Source of the DNA: Tigriopus japonicus
Lineage: Eukaryota; Arthropoda; Copepoda; Harpacticoida; Harpacticidae
Length of the DNA stretch: 64,000 bases
Assembly: GCA_010645155.1 (NCBI GenBank)
Contig: JAAGOF010000252.1
Location: 530,662 to 594,661, forward strand
Direction of reading: 5' to 3'
Shown here: positions 1 through 24,994 of the stretch, one piece after another
How the letters are laid out: each line of letters starts with the position of its first letter
Position numbering within the stretch: position 1 is the stretch's first letter
Notes under the pieces: generated by a model
Database searches by the model: none
What the model saw: only the letters and a program-made list of their open reading frames with translations
Told to the model about the DNA's origin: nothing
Position numbers and translations under genes: made by a program

Positions 1-385
1 CCGTTCACCCAACAACAAAGAGTACGTGATGAAGTCATTCATTTTAATGCCAAGAGTTGCGAATTAGTTAGCACCACTCAATACATCAACAAGTTTGACC
101 TCCCCAAATGACAGATCATGAATAACGAGCTATTGAGTCACATTCTTCTTTTCAAAAAAGAAGACCAACTTCAATGGAAAAGTTGAAGCTTTGCATAAAC
201 AATATCAAGGACATATACACAGCAAAAAAATGTCACATATGTGGACTGATTAGATCATGCCCAAGGCCAAAGGTCAGACGTGACCAGTTCATAAAAATCC
301 AACCGATCTTGGATATTGCAACCGACCGCGTAGAGTTGGTCCTTCTTGACATAAAATGGGGTTTCCTGTCTAAACAAATACTCAC

Positions 386-463
386 CGGAGCTTCTTGAGA
401 TTGGGTCAAAATGACCGAGAGCCCAATGATGAAAATGGTTCCAGCATGGTATTTCCAGCTCAT
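386..463 (-). CDS. Signal-peptide first coding exon of a divergent gene (possible collagen IV alpha-1 partner)
   Basis: On the minus strand an ATG at 463 in a good context (ACC before ATG) opens 26 codons. A short polar start (MSWKYHAG) is followed by a hydrophobic core (TIFIIGLSVIL) and a small-residue region (TQSQEAP), as in a secretory signal peptide. The reading frame then meets a strong GTGAGT donor at 385, phase 0, the same phase that ends the signal peptide of the collagen gene on the other strand. The start codons of the two genes lie 1.04 kb apart, head to head. Collagen IV alpha-1 and alpha-2 genes are paired head-to-head in insects and vertebrates, so the partner alpha-1 chain is the natural guess. 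No collagen-coding exon is visible in bases 1-385, so the product is not shown here. Any secreted protein would fit the exon alone. Confidence 0.5.
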
Positions 464-1504
464 GGTTCCTGTTATCCGGGACACATTTGGGCTCTAGGGC
501 TGTTCCATGGGCGTCACACAACGCTCGAGAATCAATCACACTGAACACAAATTTTGAACTGACTTTTCACAGGCTTGAGGGTGAAGAAAGGGGATGACTG
601 AGAGCTTTCACCCCTTCTAGTGATGGAGACACTGGATTAAAATTGAATTGGAAATGGTTTGGCTGAAGAGAAGTCCCTCAAGAAATGTTGGCAGCCTTGT
701 GATTGCCGAGAATGCTCTCAAAAGGTCTGGCTGGATGTGGATTCGTGCCGCATGATTTTGTCAAGCCGTCCTTGTCCAGATGCTTCTTGGGAGGCTTCTT
801 CTCCTCGAGTTCACGGACTCATCACGGATGAGATCAACGAAGAGAGAGAGCTCTCGGGATGCTGTATGATGCAAGCGACGAACACGGGGAAGAAGCTCTC
901 GAAGAAGCTTTTGAAGAGGGGGGTGAGGGAAGTCACCAGAGAGACACATGGATGGAGGAGGGCAGATATTTTTCCAGTTTTCATCTTGTTTGAAGTCCGT
1001 CCTGGCCAGCCGTTGCCTGGGTGCAGGGTGAGTAAGTATGTATGTGTGAGCGAAGAACTTGAGTGATCTTCTTGTTTTGGGGACCAGGCCTTTCTTTCTC
1101 CGCGACATCGTTGATCTGGATATGTAGTTGATGATTGTTTGAACGGCGCTGCAGAGGGTGCTTTTCTGTCCAATGTGACGGGAGTAGTAGGGAGTCGATC
1201 GGACAACTCAAAGTGGGTGAACTTTTTCAGGACCTCACAACAACAGACAGTAGGAGCTTTGGCGTGGGCACATCGATTTCAAGCAGTGATTGGAGTCCCT
1301 GAGGCCAAGATGAAAGGTGATTGCTAACCCACAACCAACCCAGGGTGCGGTGCTACCTTCTATCGGGACTTGAACAGTCCCCCCGTCAATAAACCCAACC
1401 AGGCCATCATCCATCGTTCATCGATATGGCAGGACTTTTATCCACCCCAATTTACCCCGGATTCTTCGGACATCGGCACCGTTGGAAGCGAAGAGCGACC
1501 TGCA
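464..1504. promoter_or_regulatory. Intergenic region between two divergent start codons, probable shared promoter
   Basis: This 1.04-kb stretch separates the minus-strand signal-peptide exon from the collagen IV start codon. It is visibly more GC-rich than the introns and intergenic DNA further right, and it contains several chance ORFs on both strands with no recognisable domain. Head-to-head collagen IV pairs elsewhere share a promoter in this position. I see no convincing TATA box and cannot place transcription start sites. The promoter role is inferred from layout only. Confidence 0.4.
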
Positions 1505-14586
<13,082 letters not shown>

Positions 14587-15151
14587 GGAGGGCATCAGCG
14601 CAAAATCAGCGGAAAGAAATCCACATCGCCTTCAAACGCCTTAACAGTAGTATCTTACATGTGTAGGATAATGCTTTAGCAGAAAAAATACCATATGTTA
14701 GCAGAGACAATAATTCTACGAGATGTGAAGGGATTGTAGGGAATGAATGAAGCCAAATGATCTATAAAGTACAGTAGCAGATATTTCTCTTTCCAAGCAA
14801 CTTTCGGTATTGAAGTTCAAAGTGATGTAAATGACGTAAATTTCCAACACGCCTTGTGGAGTCGCGAATGAAGAGCACAGACCATTTGATATGTAGGAAT
14901 GGATGCTGTAACGGATCTATAAAACAGTTTTGTACAATGTAAAGATGTCAAGTAACGTTTTAAGAAGAAATACACTGCCACAAGTTATACCATGCCAATA
15001 TGTGCCGACCGTGACATTTCTCATGGAATTAATTATTAGACTCCTAAATGCCACCTCGCACTTGAAATCGATATTAACCACAAAAGGCCCTTACATGGTG
15101 TACTCCAACTTGCCGAAAAGCCAGAGCAGTAAATGAACAAGTTAGGATAAC
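14587..15151. other. Collagen IV 3' region and intergenic spacer
   Basis: This 565-bp spacer lies between the collagen stop codon and the GST start codon. It must contain the collagen 3' UTR and the GST promoter. No AATAAA hexamer is visible, so the cleavage site is not placed. No other feature was seen. Confidence 0.5.
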
Positions 15152-16659
15152 ATGTCCGGCATCAAACTCTATGGCGACAATTTTTCCGTGGCCACCAGGT
15201 CCGTGACCATTATGCTGGACAAGCTGGATCTCAAATACGAAATGATACATATCGATGTGCTCAAGGGCATGAACCTTACCCCGTCATTCCAGAAGGTAAC
15301 TAACTCCTTTTGTTGATTTTGAATAGGGTTAATGTGGAAGAAATCTCAATTCATTTTCTCCTTAACAGATCAACCCAACTCAAATGATCCCAGTTCTCAT
15401 TGATGGTTCACTCAAATTGACTGAAAGCCGTGCTATTTGTACCTATTTGGCTACCAAATTCAGTAGCGATCTCTATCCTTCCATTCTGGTGGATCGAGCA
15501 CGTGTGGATGAGATGCTTTATTATGATGCTTGCATGGTATCTCCCACGTTTCAAAATCTTATGGTACGTCTGGACAAGAACCACTGAATTATCTGGACGA
15601 CAATACAAGTGTTAAGAATAACTATTTCCAGAAGGGGAAAAAATATTTGCTTTCTTCTTCGAATCAGACTTTGTTTTTTTTTGTGGATAGATTTTTTTTC
15701 TACTTTCAGTTCAATCAAAGGTCGGAGTAATATGTTAGCCGTTGACAAGCTCCTTCCTAATAAGAGAGCACGAAATGGGTCATTTTTTGTAAAAAAAAAA
15801 ACCATGCACTCTGTGCTATCATTAGCTTTGAAAGGTAATAAAAAAATCAGTCACGTTTAGACACGTAAAAGAAAATTTGTTTGGTTGACTGAGACAAAAT
15901 CGATCATTCTCATTCTTAGAATCCAGTTCCATCTTTCAAGGGGTCCTTGGTTTGAACTGGAAATATTATTCATGCATTGAATGGACTGAATTTGTTTTGA
16001 AAGGAATTCCAGGGTTGATTAAATTTGTAGAAGGGAGCAATATTGTTTTGAATGACTTACATTTAACAGGAACTAGACAAACCGATTGAAAACTCACATC
16101 AGCAACTTTTTGGCACAGTTTTTGACAAACTTTTTCGGCACTTTTCCCTATGGCAGTTTGAGTGACACCTACTATGTCTAACTTTGTCCAAAACTTGTTC
16201 GTGATAATGAATAATGATGAACACATAAATTGTCTACCAAGGCCAGCTTGGGATCCCATGGAACATCTAAAACACTGGACCCCTCTGGTATTAATAAGTA
16301 CAATTCAGGCTTCATTGATTTAATAATCAACCTTGTTTCAGCGACCAGTACTGCAAGGAGCGGATGTTGCCGATGTTGAGGTTGGAAAGATGATGGGGAT
16401 AATGCATCATTTGAACAAGGTCCTATCTTCAACGGGGTTCATGGCAAAGACGGAACAACTTTCAGTAGCGGATATTGTTTTATTTGCTATGATATCGACT
16501 TTGGAGGCCGTGGCCGTGATTGATTTGTCCATCTACAGGAATATCGTCATTTGGTTAGAAAAGTGTAAATCTTCCATACCGAATTACGATAAAGCTAATG
16601 GAAATGGTCTAAAAAAGGTCGTTCGATACTATCTTGTTCGTACTGGTGCGGCAAAATGA
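15152..16659 (+). CDS. Glutathione S-transferase, delta/epsilon/theta-like
   Basis: Three exons (15152-15295, 15369-15563, 16342-16659) with phase-0 junctions encode 218 residues, the usual cytosolic GST length. The N-terminal thioredoxin-like half starts MSGIKLYGDNFS and has an S-x-x-x-R segment (SVATR) where arthropod delta/epsilon enzymes carry the catalytic Ser and a following Arg. It then has the cis-proline segment MIPVL and the glutathione-binding ESRAI. The all-helical C-terminal half follows, including the conserved SVADI (N-capping) stretch near residue 158. It should conjugate glutathione to electrophiles in the cytosol. The class is my reading of the N-terminus, not a tree. An AATAAA lies at 16712-16717, about 55 bp after the stop. 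The gene is convergent with the ropporin-like gene, with 107 bp between stop codons. Confidence 0.92.
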
Positions 16660-16711
16660 ATAAGGAACCTTCGAAGTTTGACCTTATAAAAACCTGTTTG
16701 CCGTGCATGAA

Positions 16712-16717
16712 AATAAA
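16712..16717 (+). terminator. PolyA signal of the GST gene
   Basis: A canonical AATAAA hexamer lies about 55 bp after the GST stop codon, in the short gap before the convergent ropporin-like gene. Confidence 0.65.
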
Positions 16718-16766
16718 ATAGATGTATTGTAAGAAAGTGTATTTTGATACCAAACAGCCTTGGCTT

Positions 16767-18408
16767 TCAAATAGCAGGACTATCTTGTGATCTCAGATTT
16801 TGGGGCAGCAATATTCCTCCTTGTCGTTCAGCCACAGTTTCGAGATAACTTTCAATACTCTTTACTGATTCTGCTTCGATCTGGAGTTTTTCCGCAACCA
16901 AACGAAACATTGCGACGAATTCCGGCATCTTTAGCGAACTCGAGATTCCCTCTGGATGATCTGACATTGCCTCGCAAATCACCTCCATATGAGAGTCAAT
17001 CGTTGGACTGAGCGCAATATTAGCGGCTGCTTCAGCCACAAATCGTTTCCATGGAATATTGTCATCGGTCAGATTGCCTGGCAAAAAAGTCATTGGACAT
17101 TATTGGACATTGGTTTGGTTCTTTCTGGATTAATTGATTCGGGAACGTACCTTGTTCGAGAAGATTTTCTAGGGTAGCTTGCTCCAAACAAATGCCGCGC
17201 CATCTAGCTTCAAGCAAGGGTTTTTGGACTATAGCCCTTTGTCTTAATTGCTTATTCAAGACTCGTAGCAAACCTATCAGTATTTAATAAATGATTAAAA
17301 TTGCGGTCTCCCTTGGAACTTGTTTTCCTATCGTACCTGGCGTGAGACCTGATTCGGTTGTTGGAATAGGATACTCTAACCGTTCCTTTACGGGAGGTAT
17401 CTCTCCATTAGCAAGACATCTGCAATAAATTTATTTCACTTTGGAACGGAACTACAGTTTTATAGGTGTTCACTACATAAACATTTGCGGCAGATACAAT
17501 TTTCTTTTCTATCTGCTTTTTCAAGTAAACGTCACGAACTTGGAAACAGCCTTGAAACTAACGCCATCTACCGCTTAAAAGGTAATCAATCTACTTAAAA
17601 AATCACTTAAAACATGAAAGTGCACTCAATGTACAAAGAGCTTTGACCCCAACATGGTCAACAAAATGATTCAAAACACTTTCATGTAAAAACGCTGGTT
17701 CACAGACAAGTCCCTAAAACATTTTTTTTTTGTAGAATTCAAAAAGTTTCATTGCTTTAGGAAACACAAAACAGATAAAGCATATATTGCGAAACAGTAA
17801 TAAAAAGCGTATTTAGAACAGAGAAATGAGATACTAGTTGCATTTCAATGGGACCTAAGGATTATTCTTTATTCAAGTTGGAAGAGATTTCAGATGTGAT
17901 TATCTGGGGTTAAAGTCTGTTTTTATTCTTGCTTTTATTTAATTCTTTGCTTGTTCAATACTAACAAGCTTTCAAATCCTGTAAAAAAAGATAGAATTTA
18001 CTCTAAATACAAGAAACAAGACTGCTTTAAATGTTGTCATCGATGGTAAATTTTCCTCTTTGCTCATAAACTGACAAAAAATAAAAAACATAGATAATCC
18101 CTTTGCTTTTTACCAGAACATCTCCTCTAGTAATAATTTTATTGTCCTCCGACTTTCCGAAATTTTTGTTCCTTGTAAATCTCAATTTCCAAATTTCATC
18201 GCCTAACTCAATACTTGATTTGAGTGAGTGTTCAAAAATGCTGACCAAAAAGACGTTTTCATTACCTGAAATAGGCCACTGACCAAACGAGAAGATCTTT
18301 AGGTTGAGTTCGAATAGCAGCCTTCGTGTATTGCTTCAATATCCGTGGAAATTCGTTGGGAATATGAATACGATGGTTATTGTAAGGTTTTGTATTAAAT
18401 TCTGGCAT
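16767..18408 (-). CDS. ROPN1L: Ropporin-1-like protein (radial spoke RSPH11 type)
   Basis: Four minus-strand exons (18408-18266, 17419-17337, 17273-17151, 17077-16767) join in consistent phases to give 219 residues; vertebrate ROPN1L is about 230. The N-terminus holds the RIIa dimerisation/docking-like motif, [20 protein letters not shown] (about residues 13-32), then QPKDLLVWS, which is diagnostic for ropporins. The middle contains [11 protein letters not shown] and GLTPGLLRVL, and the C-terminal half keeps the family pattern around W-K-F and [11 protein letters not shown]. Ropporins bind A-kinase anchoring proteins through the RIIa fold and sit on radial spokes of motile cilia and flagella. 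An upstream in-frame extension to 18573 exists, but the chosen Met aligns with the family start. Three introns are 59-73 nt or so; the first is 846 nt. Confidence 0.9.
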
Positions 18409-19749
18409 TTCGTCAAGTTCAGAAGCAAACGGCCTTCTTTTGTCAAATGTTGCCTGAAAATGGACTTCAAGGACATGAGAGAAAGCCTCGTATCGAATTA
18501 ATGGATGAGACAGGTACTCTCTTCTCGGTTTGACGTGGAATGTCGTGTGCTTTCCGTATTTTTTGGAGTTCAAGGATCACGCACAAATATTTTTCCAGAT
18601 TCATGTTGCAAAATGGTTAGGAACCTTTTCTTGCAATAACTTTGGATAATGATTGAAAATGCATTCAAGGCAAAGAGGATTTAAGTTACAAAACACATGC
18701 AGCAAGAACATGCCGATGCACATTTTATTATTGTTTTTTGTTTGACCACCCAGAATATTTATGAAAATATATAGAGGGTATTGGTGAAGAGAAAAAACAA
18801 GAAAAAAGAAAAAAAAAGAGACGGGAGAAGACATTAAATGAACTATACAAAACGCACAATTGGAAAAAAAGTTGGGCTAAAATAGTATCAGGTTGCATCA
18901 GTCATCAGGTAGTATCAGTACATGAACATTTCCTTCTTCAATCATTCAATAAATGAATCTATTATTTACGTACAATAATAGTAGGATTACAAGTACAGAA
19001 AATTGATTTTGTTAACTTACTAAAATGGTTGAGTGTATTCGGAAAAAAAAACAGCTAGGGATTTGGGTGCCAAACTGGCTAGGGACTTTTTAGGCATTCC
19101 ATAGTTTAAGTTTGCAACGTAAGGGACTAGTTCTCGTTTCGATTGATTGTCGAAACGAAGAAAGCGAACTGGGTTTGAAAATTTTGTGTAAGTATTTTTA
19201 GGGTTGGTCTCGACTCTGACACACCCTTAGCCATTTTGGCCCGGGAATCCCCAGCGTCCGATTACATTCATTCATTCAGACCAATGCAAGTCTTCGATAT
19301 CTGGAAGTCGAGATGTCTGACAATCATGATCGTCTAGGTCAGAAAAATAAAGTTCAATTGATGTCAGTTAATACCTTACACGGGCAAAAATGATCATTCC
19401 CGTCGATTCATTGCAAATTCAAACTTGAAATAACGATTAATGGTGGAACATGATTCCTAACGTTTTGACTTCTAAATAAACCCACAATGCTATTATTTGT
19501 AAGTTTATTTTTCGAGCTCTAATCAATCCTCATTGGAAGAGAAAGAGAGAATAGAGATAGTAGTCGTGTGTTTTATTTTGTGTGTGTGTGTTGCCCTCAT
19601 TTAATGATGAAAGAGACACCATCCAGATCCACAGGAACGTCCACATGACTTTTGACGATCCAGTCTCGGGAGGAATTCAGTGGAAATACTTTGACATTGG
19701 TTCTAAGCTCGGCCAAAGAGAAGCAGCGAGAGGGCGGGCCAAATATATG
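18409..19749. other. Intergenic spacer between ropporin-like and DCN1-like genes
   Basis: Both flanking genes are on the minus strand, so this holds the ropporin-like promoter and the region after the DCN1-like transcript. It is AT-rich, with a short (TG)n run near 19580. No gene was seen. Confidence 0.5.
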
Positions 19750-19755
19750 TTTATT
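19750..19755 (-). terminator. Candidate polyA signal of the DCN1-like gene
   Basis: TTTATT on the plus strand (AATAAA on the minus strand) lies about 51 bp after the minus-strand stop codon at 19806. Confidence 0.5.
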
Positions 19756-19805
19756 TTCAACTTTCGTATCAGGGGGCGTGTCTTGTGGGCGTGTCGCTGA
19801 TTTGA

Positions 19806-22511
19806 CTAAGAGGCGTGGGGAGAGATGAGGGGCCGGGCATATTCGACAAAGTCGTCAATGAGAACGGGCCACGCCCCATTCTCATCGTAATTGGACATCT
19901 TTTCATCCACAGTCTGGGCAAAATCCAGTAAGAGGTTCCAAGTGTCTTTGGGAATGGATCTTTTGTGGTTTTCCTGGGGAATTGAGGATAATTCATGGCT
20001 TTAAGAACTTCTCAGACCCGACTTTTGGCATTAATGAATGCATCTTATTATCTTACCTTGAGAAACGTGATCCATATGTTGAGGAATTGAAATCGGCCTT
20101 CCAAAACAATGTTCCAATAGGCCAAGGCCATTTCTAGCTCTAGAGACTTTTGCCCGGGGTTCTTAGCGTAGTTGAAGGTAAACTGATAGAAGTCTTTGAA
20201 CCGATTCGGGTCCATAATCTCTCGTTCCAAAGTCGGAAGCTTGCTCTTGAGTTTCTCAACGGAATCACAGCTAAAAGACCGGAAGTTTCATTTTCCATTA
20301 GACGTATTTTGTTCACTGCACTTTGCCTCCCATTTCTAACAACTATTTTGAAGAATGACAAAATCCGTAATTTTCTTAGACTAATAACCAATTGTGTGAT
20401 CCAAAATAGGTTGTAAAATTAGAAAAAAGACGAGTGTTAAAAATGACTGAACAGGCCAGCTCATGCTTTAAAGTGGAACCAATGCTTCAGACGCTAAAAG
20501 GTCTACATAAAACGGATTCTAGATAATTAAACAACCATAATGAAATTCAATGACTTTTGTTTTGCTTTATTTTTTATTGAAAACTTAAAAGAATATTGCA
20601 ATTAGATAAAAGGTACTCGTTAACTTGGGCGTTTTCAATCTTAAATTACATGACCGTAATCGAAATCTTGCAAATTCATCGGATAATTAAGCTACTTTCC
20701 AATGAAATCAATTTAATGGGCCAAACATATAATCCAGTGCCCTATTTCATGTAACTGAATCACTTCAACACAGATGTTTTTGTCCAACATAAAATATTAT
20801 GCACAACTTCTTGAATTATCCTAAACTTTACGAAGACAGGGTGATTCATAAGAAACGGAACAGGAAACTATGTCCATAACTCGGAAATCGTTGATCTTAC
20901 AAATATTGTTGGAAGCTGAAAAAGATGCGGCAGATAACGATTCTTTAAATAGATACAGATCATTAAGTCGCCCTATTTTCGATTGGAGCCAAATTTCGGA
21001 TTGGAGAAAAAAGTCTGAGTCACAAAAGCTGCGGTTAAAATTATTTTTGGATCTTTATGCAGTCCTATTTTTGCATTCACATTTTTCAAAAATGTTCCTT
21101 CGCGAGAAAAATCGTCGTCGCTTAGATATTAAACTAGGGTGAAATTCCTTTTTCTGACTCTTCAAGCCAGGACCTTGGCCAATCATATCCAATGAAATTG
21201 AGGATCATATATGGTTGCAATCACGAGTTAGAGACGGTATAAATAGGTGCTTCGTTTCTTTTGAAACACCCGGTACATGCAGAATACCGGCTGATCTACG
21301 CTGTTTGCAACTGAAGAGGGACAACGAACAATCTGTCTACAATTCCAGTTGGAATGAACAAAAACCACCCTTGAAACTACTCACCCTAGGTCTGCCATGC
21401 CGGACATGAACTCTTCCCGTGAAAACTCGCATTGGGCTGCCGCCTTAAATCGCCAAGCCAAAAGTAGGACCAACCGTGAACTCGCATCCAATTGAAGATC
21501 TTCCAGCAGCTTCACCACCCCATTCATGCCGATCTTGCTCGCGTCATTGGGATCTGAAGAAACAAAACCAATGATTGGTACTCTCCTCCGGAACCCACCA
21601 ATCCTTTTAAACAGTCATCCCACCTTTATATTTGTTGTAGAGCTGTTCCAATTTCCGTCGATCTACAGCCGAGGAACGTCCCGAGGAAACCATGGGAGGC
21701 TGTCCCCCACCCCCTCCGTGGAAATATTCGGGATGTGTGAAGTAGGCGTCGAGGGCAATATCCAGTTTCCAATCGTGCACGGACAAGCATTGAATGGCCA
21801 CGCGTTCCGTGGTTTGGGTCAACGACATGAATTCGCGCAAGCGATCACGATGCGCTGATTTGATACGATTCTGTAACACGCAAAGAGGCATCTCATTATT
21901 TTGAAGCAAATATTGACTGATTTTAACCTAATTTTATTGCGATTTTGTAGAGATTTTGATTGAGATAACTTTCGGCACCTATTTTCATACCTTCTACAAA
22001 ATTAATCAACTTGGAAACGGATCTCTAATTTACGGCTCCATTCCACTAAAAGTATTTTTGAAACATGTTTAAACAAACTAAAAAGATATTTTAGCAATGA
22101 ATTAATAAAGGTTCGGAAGAGGCTGCTTGGAATGTGAATCTTGAAACCTAAAATAAAATATAGCTCTGGCCGAGTTGATTTGACCATGAAATAGTCAAGT
22201 TTCCTTAAAAACTTCATTTTTCCTTTAGTCCGTGTACTTTTACTTTCGGAACCAAAATCGATGTTATAAGGACCCTCTCTAATTCTAACCACAATTTCTC
22301 TCAACTCAATCTCAAAATACCGATTCAATAACCGGTCTCTATATGATCGATCTGAATCGGGTTTGAATCTCGTTCCAAGATCCGAATCCATCCCTATTTT
22401 TTTTTCAACAAATGCAACTAAAAATCTCCTTTTTGCAAGTAGTTATTCCGGACTAATTTATCGTTTTGGATCGGGATTTTATTCCCCGAGACTCCTATTT
22501 TTTACTACCAT
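19806..22511 (-). CDS. DCUN1D1: DCN1-like protein (cullin neddylation co-E3)
   Basis: Exons on the minus strand are 21870-21624, 21553-21385, 20270-20057 and 19973-19806, in consistent phase, and give 265 codons plus the start. The N-terminal UBA-like domain ([33 protein letters not shown]) is followed by a Gly/Ser-rich insert ([17 protein letters not shown]) longer than in vertebrates. The C-terminal PONY domain follows, with [44 protein letters not shown] and [15 protein letters not shown]1 proteins bind acetylated UBC12 and cullins to promote NEDD8 transfer. The first exon junction falls directly before the residue that follows Met in relatives, so exon 1 probably holds only the ATG. The best candidate is ATG at 22511-22509 before GTAGTA, with ACC before it; this start is tentative. 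The third intron contains a mariner-like relic. Confidence 0.92.
20837..21273. mobile_element. Mariner/Tc1-like relic in an intron of the DCN1-like gene
   Basis: The left end reads CAGGGTGATTCATAAGAAACG and the right end, inverted, reads CCGGGTGTTTCAAAAGAAACG, followed by TA at 21274. The ends resemble those of the mariner at 37337 (CCGGGTGTTT). The interior has a 91-codon ORF (20870-21142) without recognised motifs. No TA precedes the left end, so one boundary is eroded. A right-end fragment of the same type is near 62474-62505. Confidence 0.5.
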
Positions 22512-24776
22512 GGTGATTTTCGGTATCTTGACCCGGGATTTCTGGGATCCGGGTCCACCAAAGGCCCGAAATCCGGATTAATGAGAGAAAGAGTGAAGAT
22601 CAAATCCAATTCCAGACAGTGAATGTACGGCGACCTTCAAGGTCAAGCACTGCTTTCAGGTCTTCTTGGGAGTCTTGAACTGGGTTGGTTAGTGCTTGTT
22701 GAACGGATAGATAGGAGATCGAGCTTTGAGAATGCTGCAAACAGCACTATTCCTACTCGACGAGCCCACAGGGTGGTCGATTGAAAGAACAGTTTTAGGC
22801 CAGTTTCCTTCTGAATTTTAGCCAAACAAGTTAGGAATGAGACCGCTTGATCCAATGAGCCCCTGAATATCTTGCAGTAAGAGGCTAGTAATCAGGATGG
22901 CATTCTTGGTTCAAAGAAGTTGTGTTCTTCCGCCGATGAATGGACCACTTATTTCAATTTTCAGTTGAAATTATACCTTTGTTCAGTTATGTACGGAAGA
23001 GTTTTTGGGATGAATAAGCTCGGCTTTTTGCGGTTAAGCTATTACCATGTGTATTTTCAGTATGATTTACACCGAGATTTGAGAGAACAGTTTTTTACTC
23101 TATGTTTGATTGAGTTGCATGGAAAGGCAGTATCTAAAAGATTAATGGTAAAAAGGATATGAGCTTTAGGAATTTGATGTTTGCGATGGTTATAGTTACT
23201 TTCCTTTAGTATTATTCCTTCGTTTAGTTCGAGATTCCATGAGATTTTTAGCCACAAATTTGCATCATTATGATCCCAAAACCTAAAATTAATTATAAGC
23301 TAACAATTTGGATTAACAAATGCTAATACCGTTTTTTGTTAATTTTTGGAGATACTTTTTCCTGTTTTTATCTAAACGCTTAGTATTTCAGTTCAGGAAT
23401 ATTTTGGCTTCATGACATGGAAAAAAAATAGATACAGATCAAAAATTTAGCTTGCCTTTATTTGCATCTTTTAGTAGTACTTCCAGATCCCATTTCATCA
23501 AACAAAAAATGTAAATTCAAATCTCAATTTTTTAGTGTCACATGCCTTCACTATCACACACTATGCCGGGAAATCGATCCTATTCTTATATTTTCATCTC
23601 ATTTCCCACTAAACTGGCCGAGACTTTACTTATCTAGCATCCCTTCTCACAACAGCTGACGCTGGCTGGAGCTCAAGCGCAGCCAAAAAGAATGTTGAAG
23701 AACAGCTGAGATTGGATTCTGAACATTCAAACAAATTTCCCTTTTTAAAAGCCAGAATTAAACTTCCAAGGTTTTAGACTTGTTGAGGATCAAATTGAAT
23801 AAGAAAACCATGTTACTATCCGCTTTAGGTTTGATTTTAAGAGACTGGTGTATTTTGATAGACCCATGAGGCAGCAAAAGTGATAAAGTTTTGGGTTTGC
23901 AACGAGAAACTGTCAGAAAAGTATGTTGTTAGCAACACTGAATTCAAAAGTCAAAGAGAAATCTCGAAGGGAAATGTAAATCTTTGGAAAAAAACATGAT
24001 CATGATTAGTTTGAGAAGAAATATCTTGTTGTAAAGTCTATTATGTCTTGTGTAGTGACAGATCATGTTTAATATTATACATATTCTACGCTTTTTCCAA
24101 ACTTGACTCTTGAACGACGAGTTGTTCAAGGCTTTTTTCCTCGTCACCCTTGAACTGTCCTTGTAGTTATTTTAAAAAAAAGATGATATCTTGCGTATAA
24201 AATGTTGCTCAGTGCTTACCTAAAAGGTTGCCCCCACCAATTCGAAGAACTGCAGTTTTGTAGTGTTGCTTTTGAAGTATATCGTCTAGACACTTTTGTC
24301 TCCTTGATTACTGATAAAACAATTTCTTACTTCCTGTATTATTTGATACTGATTTGCGATAATAGTACAACTGTCAGTTTAAATGTGTATGATTTTAGTT
24401 GAATTATCGGCAAAATTATTTGGAGATATCATTGCAAAACATTTACCCTAAGAATAAGTGATTGCCTGAACCAAACCATATGATACGGCAAATTAATAAT
24501 ATTTGAAATATCTAAATTTAATGGTTAGGTACCTGCTAATAATATATAATGAACTTAGGAAAAAAGGTATGTTGTTCGAGGTTAAGAACATTGCCATAAG
24601 AGCATGTTCATGTTAAATCGCGTAAAAAATCAATTTGAAGCTTTGTGCGGGTTGTGTTAAATTCTCATGGCTTTGATATTTCCGTCCAGAATTTATGAAT
24701 TTGTTATGCGGACCTAAAACAACTTTCATGAAGTATACGTGCATTTGATGATAACCGAGATTAAGTCAGGGTTCTC
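22512..24776. other. Divergent intergenic region between DCN1-like and NME7-like genes
   Basis: About 2.3 kb separate two genes transcribed away from each other. The DNA is AT-rich apart from a GC-richer patch near 22480-22580. Short ORFs on both strands show no domains. No repeat structure was recognised. Confidence 0.5.
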
Positions 24777-24914
24777 ATGATCGAATCAAAAGAAAGGCCT
24801 CAATCATCCGAAATAAGGCATGGCATCCGAGCTTCAACTTGGATTCCTGGCGGAATTGCAGTTCTGACTTTGATCACAGCCTTCTTGCTCCAACAATACC
24901 CTGAAGTCCTTCAA
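24777..24914 (+). CDS. Possible upstream exon encoding a membrane-anchor extension of the NME7-like protein
   Basis: An ATG at 24777, preceded by an in-frame stop, opens 46 codons ending at a GTGGGT donor. After a charged start (MIESKERPQSSEIR) there is a hydrophobic segment, WIPGGIAVLTLITAFLL, long enough for one membrane helix. A 65-nt intron (24915-24979) ends in TTTTAG, and the next exon continues in frame through SFSSK into the conserved NME7 start (MSSF). The intron size matches the 57-67 nt norm of this window, and the same GTGGGT donor is used later in this gene at 25914. Known NME7 proteins start at the internal Met, so this could be an alternative form, a chance ORF or a 5' UTR exon. 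Confidence 0.4.
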
Positions 24915-24994
24915 GTGGGTTAGAGAACAAATGTTTTATAGAGTTGTGGTTTAACTGGTAGGCTTTGACGCACTTTTAGAGTTTCTCCTCCAAA

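Noticed and set aside
659..1206. Overlapping ORFs of 115-135 codons on both strands upstream of collagen
   Set aside because: They have no domain or splice context, and several frames are open at once because the region is GC-richer. It is better read as the divergent promoter region.
1364..1415. Minus-strand MMAWLGLLTGGLF reading as the alpha-1 signal peptide
   Set aside because: It lacks a good donor and stops soon after. The exon at 386-463 has a full hydrophobic core and a strong GTGAGT donor.
18409..18573. N-terminal extension of the ropporin-like protein
   Set aside because: The ORF is open upstream, but the Met at 18408 aligns with the start of known ropporin-1-like proteins and the extension has no family similarity.
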